The position numbers and the translations under genes were made by a program. 30,904 nucleotides of DNA from an uncultured Muribaculaceae bacterium (GTDB taxonomy: Bacteria > Bacteroidota > Bacteroidia > Bacteroidales > Muribaculaceae): assembly GCA_958439725.1 (NCBI GenBank), contig CAUBWJ010000026.1:1-30904 (forward strand). Direction: 5' to 3'. Shown here one piece after another: positions 25,982 through 30,904 of the stretch. The stretch's first letter is position 1. Each line of letters opens with the position of its first letter. The notes below the pieces were generated by a model. It did no database searches. It saw only the letters and a program-made list of their open reading frames with translations, and was not told where the DNA came from.

Positions 25982-26013
25982 CAAAATTACATAAAAGCGA
26001 TTTTTCCCGCAAA
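25982..26013 (-). promoter_or_regulatory. Bacteroidetes-type promoter of the carA operon
   Basis: On the minus strand TTTG (26010-26013), a 20-base spacer and TAATTTTG (25982-25989) match the -33 (TTTG) and -7 (TAnnTTTG) consensus closely. Transcription would start near 25975, about 50 bases before the chosen carA ATG. It is the best promoter match in the window. Confidence 0.8.
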
Positions 26014-26040
26014 TTTTTGTGGAGCGTGTGATAAAGCAAT

Positions 26041-26071
26041 CCGGGCGGCGCAGGGTTAGTGCGCCGCCCGG
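26041..26071 (-). terminator. Hairpin terminator after the arylsulfotransferase gene
   Basis: A perfect 12-bp GC-rich stem, CCGGGCGGCGCA (26041-26052) with TGCGCCGCCCGG (26060-26071), has a 7-base loop. It lies 38 bases beyond the stop of the minus-strand gene. The following minus-strand bases ATTGCTTTAT are only moderately T-rich. A smaller hairpin TTCAGC/GCTGAA (26090-26107) precedes it right at the stop codon. Confidence 0.7.
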
Positions 26072-26108
26072 AGTATTGGGTAGGAAGTCTTCAGCCTTTA
26101 AGCTGAAA

Positions 26109-27530
26109 TCAGATGTCCTGATAGTAATACGAGCGGTAGGAGATGCCGGTGCGTTTGATTACCTTGAGAATCTTGCCGCTCTTGTCGGTGAACACGTTGC
26201 AGCGCCCCAGTGTGCTTCCGAACATGAGCATTTCGCCGTCGCGGATGAGCTGGACGTTGCTTCGGTCGGTTGAGCTGTATTCCGAGGGAATGGGAACCGA
26301 GAGGGTAACTTTTGCTTTCATTGCCACGGGGTCGATCTCATAGATTATGGCGCGGGAGAAGCCGCGGCTGGAGCCGTTGTCGTAGCAGAGCACTTTGTCC
26401 GGAGCCAGAGGCTCGGCTGCATGTATGCCGCTGGCAAAATCGGCTTCGTCGAGTTCCACATTTCCTGCGGGCCCCACACGATAGAGCACTTTGCCGGTGC
26501 TCGCCTCGATTTTCCAGAGCTCGTTGGGGCGGTTGAAGGTCATGTAGTAATCGCCGTTTGAGTCCCAGTTGACGGAGTTGGCGTGGAGGAAGTCCTTCAC
26601 CGCGCCCCCTTCAAGAATCATGTCGCCGGTATCGTAGGGGGTGATTGCATCGAAATTATTCCATTTCCTGATCACTTCGCCTGCAGGCGATATGATGGTG
26701 AATCCGTCGCCCCACACATCGGCGTCGGCTGCAAGGCCGAACTGCGAGAGGTCGAATTTTTTGGTGGTGTTGCATACCATGATGAGGTTGCCGTCGGGGG
26801 TGAATTTTATGTCATGATGCGGGTAGGGCACATTATCATCCGAGGCTACCCACTGTACGTCGCGGTTGCCTTCGAGGTCGAGGGTGTAGATCTTGTCGCA
26901 GAGGCGCTGGAAGTTCTTGCTGTTGACGCCGTCGCGGAAGCCGGTGAGAACGCACAGCTTGCGGTGGCCGGTGTCGTAATGGGCCATGCGTATCGCCTGG
27001 TCGAACTTTTCATACCATACTATGTTGCCGTCCATGTCGCAGAATGTGACGAATCCGGGATTGGAGGCGACCCACTGGAGTATATAGCCGTCGGTGGGCG
27101 CTCCGGGATTGTCCACGGTCACGTGATATACCGGAAGTTCGGGAGGAGCGATGGAGGTATGGAAGGTGTATTCCCCGTCCTGCCGCTGGCCGTTGATGTT
27201 GACAGCGAAGGTATAATCGGTATCGAATTTCACGAATGTGATTACGGGATTGGCCTTGAGGAGGGCCGACTGCACCTCATGGGTGGTGCGCTCGGTCTCG
27301 GGCCTGCCGGTCTCCCAGTAGGAGATGGTCACTTCGGCATCGTCAGAAAGAGTGACGCTTACCGGGTAGCGCAAGGCGTTCTCGGGGTCGGTGGAGATGG
27401 AGACCTCCGTCAGGGTTATTTTCTTTTCAGGCTCGTTGTCCTCGCTGCATGATGTCAGAGAGCATCCTGCGGCGATGGCCACGGCTGCAATGAGGAGAAT
27501 GCGTAGCTGTAAAGAGTGTAGGAGTTGCAT
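26109..27530 (-). CDS. Arylsulfotransferase (ASST)-like lipoprotein
   Basis: This 473-residue protein has a lipoprotein signal peptide with lipobox LTSC (C28) followed by SEDNE, an acidic stretch like the Bacteroidetes surface-export signal; C23 is a second candidate. Residues ~37-130 form a beta-rich N-terminal domain. From about 145 on comes a beta-propeller of the arylsulfotransferase type. It keeps the residues expected from E. coli ASST: His in YPHHDIKF (238/239), H316 in FLHANSV, R334 in TFNRPNELWKI, and H370 in GIHAAEPL. Such enzymes move sulfate from a phenolic ester to another phenol through a sulfo-histidine, without PAPS. The donor and acceptor here are unknown. It lies downstream of a SusCD pair. 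The ATG at 27530 is chosen because it starts the signal peptide. Confidence 0.82.
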   Translation of the reverse strand: MQLLHSLQLRILLIAAVAIAAGCSLTSCSEDNEPEKKITLTEVSISTDPENALRYPVSVTLSDDAEVTISYWETGRPETERTTHEVQSALLKANPVITFVKFDTDYTFAVNINGQRQDGEYTFHTSIAPPELPVYHVTVDNPGAPTDGYILQWVASNPGFVTFCDMDGNIVWYEKFDQAIRMAHYDTGHRKLCVLTGFRDGVNSKNFQRLCDKIYTLDLEGNRDVQWVASDDNVPYPHHDIKFTPDGNLIMVCNTTKKFDLSQFGLAADADVWGDGFTIISPAGEVIRKWNNFDAITPYDTGDMILEGGAVKDFLHANSVNWDSNGDYYMTFNRPNELWKIEASTGKVLYRVGPAGNVELDEADFASGIHAAEPLAPDKVLCYDNGSSRGFSRAIIYEIDPVAMKAKVTLSVPIPSEYSSTDRSNVQLIRDGEMLMFGSTLGRCNVFTDKSGKILKVIKRTGISYRSYYYQDI

Positions 27531-27559
27531 TTGATAGCGATTGGGTTTATTGTGATATT

Positions 27560-27600
27560 TGTGTAAATGACGTTGCTGTGTAAACATTACTGTGTATAAA
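27560..27600. repeat. Three near-identical TGTGTAAA repeats before the ASST gene
   Basis: TGTGTAAA occurs at 27560-27567 and 27577-27584, with TGTGTATAAA at 27591-27600. They read TTTACACA on the coding strand of the ASST gene and sit 30-70 bases upstream of its ATG. The spacing is 17 and 14 bases. They could be regulator-binding sites. Confidence 0.5.
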
Positions 27601-27620
27601 CAACGGTGGATTGCTGGATA

Positions 27621-28358
27621 TTATTGCCTGTCGGGCGCCGGGGCTGTGGCTTTACGGCCGGTGAAGCTCACGCGGTCGTATAGTGCCGTATAGTCCGATG
27701 TGGAAATGGTGTCGCCTATGAACATGAGGTTTTCCACGCTGCATTGGATAGCGAACCCTATTTCGGGACCGTAATCGAGTTTCTGACGCTGTTTTTCCCG
27801 GGAGTCGATGCTCCATACGGCTGTGTATTTGCCGTCGGGGCCGGTCTCGAGCTTTATGGAGAAGTCATGCCATCCCGGTTTGATCGGGGTGTAACCGGAT
27901 ATATATGGGAAGTCCTGGGAGGTCATGCACGCGAGGAGCTCGTCGGGAGCGACATTGTGCTGCGCTCTTATCCCGGCTTTGCCGGGACCCACTTCGAAAT
28001 CAAGCTCATGGTGGTCATCATGATAAATCCACGCCCCGATGCTTACCTGCTCTCCGGGGCCGATTGCGGGCACGTATGTACGCCAGTAATATGTTCCGTC
28101 GGCATAATCATTGTCGGCAGTGTGCATTTTTGTGCGGTCGTGCGTATATGCCCGGGTGGTGAGAGCCAGTTGTCCGTCAAGGATGGCCCATTGGCTGACG
28201 GTGGCGGTGTCCTGATGGAAGTATGTCCAGCCGTCGGCGGTGTCGAAGTCCCATTCGGCGGTGATAGTGTCGGAGCCTTTATCGTTGCCGTTGGTGCCGT
28301 GGCAGCCCGACATGAGTACGGCAGCCGCCGCCATGAGAAGTAAATGTAGTTTAGTCAT
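27621..28358 (-). CDS. Small lipoprotein with a GH16/concanavalin-like fold motif
   Basis: This 245-residue protein has a lipoprotein signal peptide ending LMSGC (C19). Residues after the Cys are not strongly acidic, so it may stay periplasmic. The mature part reads as beta strands, such as AEWDFDTADGWTYF, GTYYWRTYVP and GWHDFSIKLETG. The segment ELDFE (E118, D120, E122) matches the ExDxE catalytic motif of GH16 glycosidases, and the strand order around it fits that fold. It is shorter than most GH16 enzymes. It could be a glycosidase, a glycan-binding protein or a LamG-like domain. It lies just after a terminator following susD. The ATG at 28358 starts the signal peptide. Confidence 0.65.
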   Translation of the reverse strand: MTKLHLLLMAAAAVLMSGCHGTNGNDKGSDTITAEWDFDTADGWTYFHQDTATVSQWAILDGQLALTTRAYTHDRTKMHTADNDYADGTYYWRTYVPAIGPGEQVSIGAWIYHDDHHELDFEVGPGKAGIRAQHNVAPDELLACMTSQDFPYISGYTPIKPGWHDFSIKLETGPDGKYTAVWSIDSREKQRQKLDYGPEIGFAIQCSVENLMFIGDTISTSDYTALYDRVSFTGRKATAPAPDRQ

Positions 28359-28371
28359 GGATGTGATTGGG

Positions 28372-28423
28372 AAAAAACGACGGGTCCGCGTCAGCAGTAG
28401 GGTCAAGCGGCGCGAACCCGTCG
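28372..28423 (-). terminator. Intrinsic terminator between susD and the lipoprotein gene
   Basis: On the minus strand CGACGGGT (28416-28423) pairs with ACCCGTCG (28378-28385), followed at once by TTTTTT (28372-28377). It lies 31 bases after the susD stop and ends 13 bases before the ATG of the next gene, leaving no room for a promoter between. Confidence 0.82.
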
Positions 28424-28454
28424 GAGATATTTCATGAGTCAGAATGGCGGCGCA

Positions 28455-30137
28455 TCAGAAATTACGCGCGTCAAGCAGCTCGGGGTTATAGTCGGTCTCA
28501 CGCTTGGGGATAGGCATGTAGCGGCGGATATCGTTTTCGGTGAGGTCGGTGGGATATACGCGCCAGTCGCTGTCGTAGTAGCCCGAGGGTTTGTTTTCGT
28601 TTCGCTCTTTCATCTGGGCTATTTCCTTGATGCCGGCGAAGTATTTCTCCATGCGGTCTTTCCACAGACCCATGCGTATGAGGTCGACACGGCGCACGCA
28701 CTCCATGCCGAGCTCCTTGGCGCGCTCGTCGCAGATACCGCTGCGCAGAGCCTCCTTGGTGGAGAAGTCGGCCAGACTCAGGTTATGGTCGGTATTGTGG
28801 AAGGCACGTTCACGTATGCGGTTGATGAGGTCGAGCGCAGGCTGTGAAGGCCCGTTGATTTCATTGAGAATCTCGGCTTTGCACAGAATCATGTCGGCGA
28901 AACGCATCACGGGCATGTTGTTCTGGGTGCGGTAGGTATATTTAAAGCTGTTGTGATACTCATATTTGCGTGTGAATACCGTGGAGAGCTCGCCTATTGT
29001 TCCGTAGGTCTCGCCGGGCTTGAGATTGCCGCTGCCGTCGAGATTGCTCTTTGACATCGTGGCAACGTCGGCAAGCGAAAGGGGAGCATAGTAGTATGAG
29101 GCTGCGGCAGGATTGTCGGCGCTATTGTAGACGTTGGGGAATTCGCTTACAATCATTACCGAGCGGCGTTCGTCGGTGGGATCGAAGCTCCAGAACTGCT
29201 GCAGGGGCACGAGGAACAGATTCCAGCCCATATCGTAGTCCCAGTTGGTGAACATCATGCCGAGGTCCCAGGCTGCGGAACTGATGCTTTCCTTGGCGCG
29301 GATGGTGAACATGAGCTCGTTGTTGTAAAGCGTGGCATCACTGTTGGGGTCGAATACGTCCCATACGTTCGGCTGCAGATTGTAGACGCTTCCTTCCATG
29401 GCGAGAACTTCGTTTACGGCATCCAGGGCCTGTTTCCATTTGGCCTGGTCATCGCCGCCATTCTGGCGCAGACGGCCAGCCTGACGCATGTAAAGGCGCA
29501 CGAGGAATCCGCGTACGGAACCGAGGGTGGGACGTCCGCCGTCGTCGCGGCTGTCATATTTTTCCGGCAGGGTCATGGCTGCCTTGAGGTCGGTCTCAAT
29601 GGCGTTCTCGATGTCGTCGATGGAGGCGAGGGGCAGTTTCTCCTTCACGTCGATGTCGCTTGACAGAACCAGAGGCACACGATAGAAGAGGTCGGAAAGC
29701 TGCATGTAGGCATAAGCTCTCATGAAATGGGCCTCGGCTATCATCTGGCCCTTGTCGACGTCGGTGAAAAGGGCGTCGTCCATCGCGCCCACACGGTCAA
29801 TCACGATATTGGCGCGGGAGGTAACCTGGAAGAAGTTGTCCCAGCAGGTGGTGAGATGCGACGATGTGCGGATGGCCTCGTCGTTGAGCACCTCGAATGC
29901 CGATACACCCTGGTCGAAGCAGACGTCGGTTACGCCGTCGGAAGCCTGGAACATCGGGTCGCGGTAAATCTGGTGGAGCGGCGCATACATTGCGTCGACA
30001 GCCGCCTGGGCGTTTTCCACCGAAGTGAAAGCCGTGTCGTCGGTAAGATTGGAGTATACGGTTTCTTCTAACTCGTCATGGCAAGAAGCGAATGCGAGCG
30101 CCATAAAAGGCAATAGAAGCAATATTTTAGGTTTCAT
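28455..30137 (-). CDS. SusD/RagB-family glycan-binding outer-membrane lipoprotein
   Basis: This 560-residue lipoprotein is the lid-like glycan-binding partner of a SusC transporter. The signal peptide ends FASC (C19) and is followed by HDELEE, an acidic surface-export signal. The N-terminal SusD-like domain shows TDDTAFTSVENAQAAVDAMY and then FFQVTSRANIVIDRV. Helical TPR-like segments follow (IAEAHFMRAYAYMQLSDLF), and the C-terminal RagB/SusD domain shows RFADMILCKAEILNEI and ICDERAKELGMECVRRVDLI. The length is normal. It begins 32 bases after the susC stop and is clearly coupled to it. The bound glycan cannot be read from sequence. Confidence 0.95.
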   Translation of the reverse strand: MKPKILLLLPFMALAFASCHDELEETVYSNLTDDTAFTSVENAQAAVDAMYAPLHQIYRDPMFQASDGVTDVCFDQGVSAFEVLNDEAIRTSSHLTTCWDNFFQVTSRANIVIDRVGAMDDALFTDVDKGQMIAEAHFMRAYAYMQLSDLFYRVPLVLSSDIDVKEKLPLASIDDIENAIETDLKAAMTLPEKYDSRDDGGRPTLGSVRGFLVRLYMRQAGRLRQNGGDDQAKWKQALDAVNEVLAMEGSVYNLQPNVWDVFDPNSDATLYNNELMFTIRAKESISSAAWDLGMMFTNWDYDMGWNLFLVPLQQFWSFDPTDERRSVMIVSEFPNVYNSADNPAAASYYYAPLSLADVATMSKSNLDGSGNLKPGETYGTIGELSTVFTRKYEYHNSFKYTYRTQNNMPVMRFADMILCKAEILNEINGPSQPALDLINRIRERAFHNTDHNLSLADFSTKEALRSGICDERAKELGMECVRRVDLIRMGLWKDRMEKYFAGIKEIAQMKERNENKPSGYYDSDWRVYPTDLTENDIRRYMPIPKRETDYNPELLDARNF

Positions 30138-30169
30138 GATGTCTCTTGTTTTTCAGATGGTGGAATGGG

Positions 30170-30904
30170 TTAGAATGTGATTTTTGCACCGCAGTTGAAC
30201 GCACGGTAGCTGGGGTAGGTACAATAGTCGAGACCCTGTCCGATGGAGCTTGCTCCGTTCACGCTGACTTCGGGATCGAAACCGGAGTAGCTGGTGATGG
30301 TGAAGAGTCGCTGAGCGCCCACGAACACGCGGAAGTTCTGGATGTATTTGGCCAGACCCAGTTTGGCGACGGGCAGTGTGTAGCCGAGCTCGATGCTGGA
30401 GAGGCGGAGGAAGCTTGCGTCCTCTACGAACTTGGTGTTGACAAACGAGCCGTACTGGTTGCCGCCGTCCTTGCGCCAGGTAGTGGCGGGGATGTTGTTG
30501 TTGGGGCTGGTTTTTGTCCAGCGGTACATGGATGACTTGAGACGTCCGAGGTCTTCAAACACCACGTTGTTGATGTTGATCATATCCTGGCCTATGTTGG
30601 CGTCGAAGAAGAACGAGAAGTCGAAATCGCGGTAACGGAAGTTGTTGCCCCAGCCGATCACCAGGTCGGGGTTGCCGTTGCCTATCACTTTGCGGTCGTT
30701 GGTGTCGATTACGCCGTTTCCGTCAAGATCCTTGAACTTGGGATGTCCGGGAACGGAACCGGGCTGGGGAGCGTAGGTCTCGCCTTCCTGGATCACACCG
30801 TCGAACACATATCCGTAGATGGAGCTCAGAGGCATACCTTTCTCCACTTTCATGTCGTATATTTGCACGATGAAAGAAATTTGAATAATTTTATCTTCAA
30901 ATAT
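30170..30904 (-). CDS. SusC/RagA-family TonB-dependent transporter, C-terminal part
   Basis: This is the last 244 codons of a SusC-type outer-membrane transporter; the frame stays open to the window edge, so the N-terminus with signal peptide, carboxypeptidase-like domain and plug lies outside. The visible part is barrel: SSIYGYVFDGVIQ, FKDLDGNGVIDTNDRKVIGN and PDLVIGWGNNFRYRDFDFSF are classic SusC blocks. It ends in Phe (AFNCGAKITF), as outer-membrane barrels do. It imports glycan fragments using TonB energy, with SusD 32 bases downstream as its partner. An in-frame GTG near 30868 is not a start. Confidence 0.95.
   Translation of the reverse strand: MFEDKIIQISFIVQIYDMKVEKGMPLSSIYGYVFDGVIQEGETYAPQPGSVPGHPKFKDLDGNGVIDTNDRKVIGNGNPDLVIGWGNNFRYRDFDFSFFFDANIGQDMININNVVFEDLGRLKSSMYRWTKTSPNNNIPATTWRKDGGNQYGSFVNTKFVEDASFLRLSSIELGYTLPVAKLGLAKYIQNFRVFVGAQRLFTITSYSGFDPEVSVNGASSIGQGLDYCTYPSYRAFNCGAKITF

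Noticed and set aside
30170..30868. A complete short gene starting at GTG 30868
   Set aside because: The frame is open through to the window edge and the protein is the C-terminal part of a SusC barrel, so it is a partial gene.

Overview
The window looks like a chromosomal segment of a member of the Bacteroidales. The GC-rich coding sequence and the gene families present suggest a Muribaculaceae-like gut organism; the family is an inference, the order is better supported. Supporting signs are Bacteroidetes-type promoters (TTTG, about 20 bases, TAnnTTTG), a SusC/SusD pair, DUF6242 and DUF6089 proteins beside uppS-bamA-ompH-ompH-murI, an IspG with the large insert, and lipoproteins with acidic residues after the lipid-carrying cysteine.

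Layout. Positions 1-1036 hold the 3' end of a 23S rRNA gene, a spacer, a 5S rRNA gene and its terminator. A short AT-rich spacer with a 9-base tandem repeat leads to a Ca2+/Na+ antiporter gene. Next is a tightly packed plus-strand block (2324-6398): a LegB-like sugar-nucleotide 4,6-dehydratase, a NeuD/PglD-like acetyltransferase, a LegI/NeuB-like nonulosonate synthase and the sigma-54 factor rpoN. Then come a divergent PAP2-like membrane protein, and purE, ispG and ribD in overlapping order.

From 10600 to 17577 lies an envelope-biogenesis block: a DUF6242 surface lipoprotein, a DUF6089 outer-membrane protein, uppS (carrier lipid), bamA (outer-membrane protein insertion) and two Skp/OmpH-like chaperones. 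A strong intrinsic terminator follows, then murI (D-glutamate for peptidoglycan) and a YpfJ-type zinc metallopeptidase.

The rest is on the minus strand. carA-carB-prmC-recX-comF (25923 down to 19478) form one apparent operon behind a consensus-like promoter. Upstream of it in coordinates is a Sus-type locus that runs off the right edge, transcribed as susC (partial), susD, a small lipoprotein with a GH16-like motif, and an arylsulfotransferase-like lipoprotein. A convincing intrinsic terminator sits between susD and the two downstream lipoprotein genes.

The most interesting points are this Sus/ASST locus with its internal terminator, the partial legionaminate-type gene set running into rpoN, the structured leader of purE, and a carbamoyl-phosphate synthase large subunit whose sequence resembles the eukaryotic CAD type rather than the E. 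coli type. No CRISPR array, insertion sequence, prophage or tRNA gene was seen.
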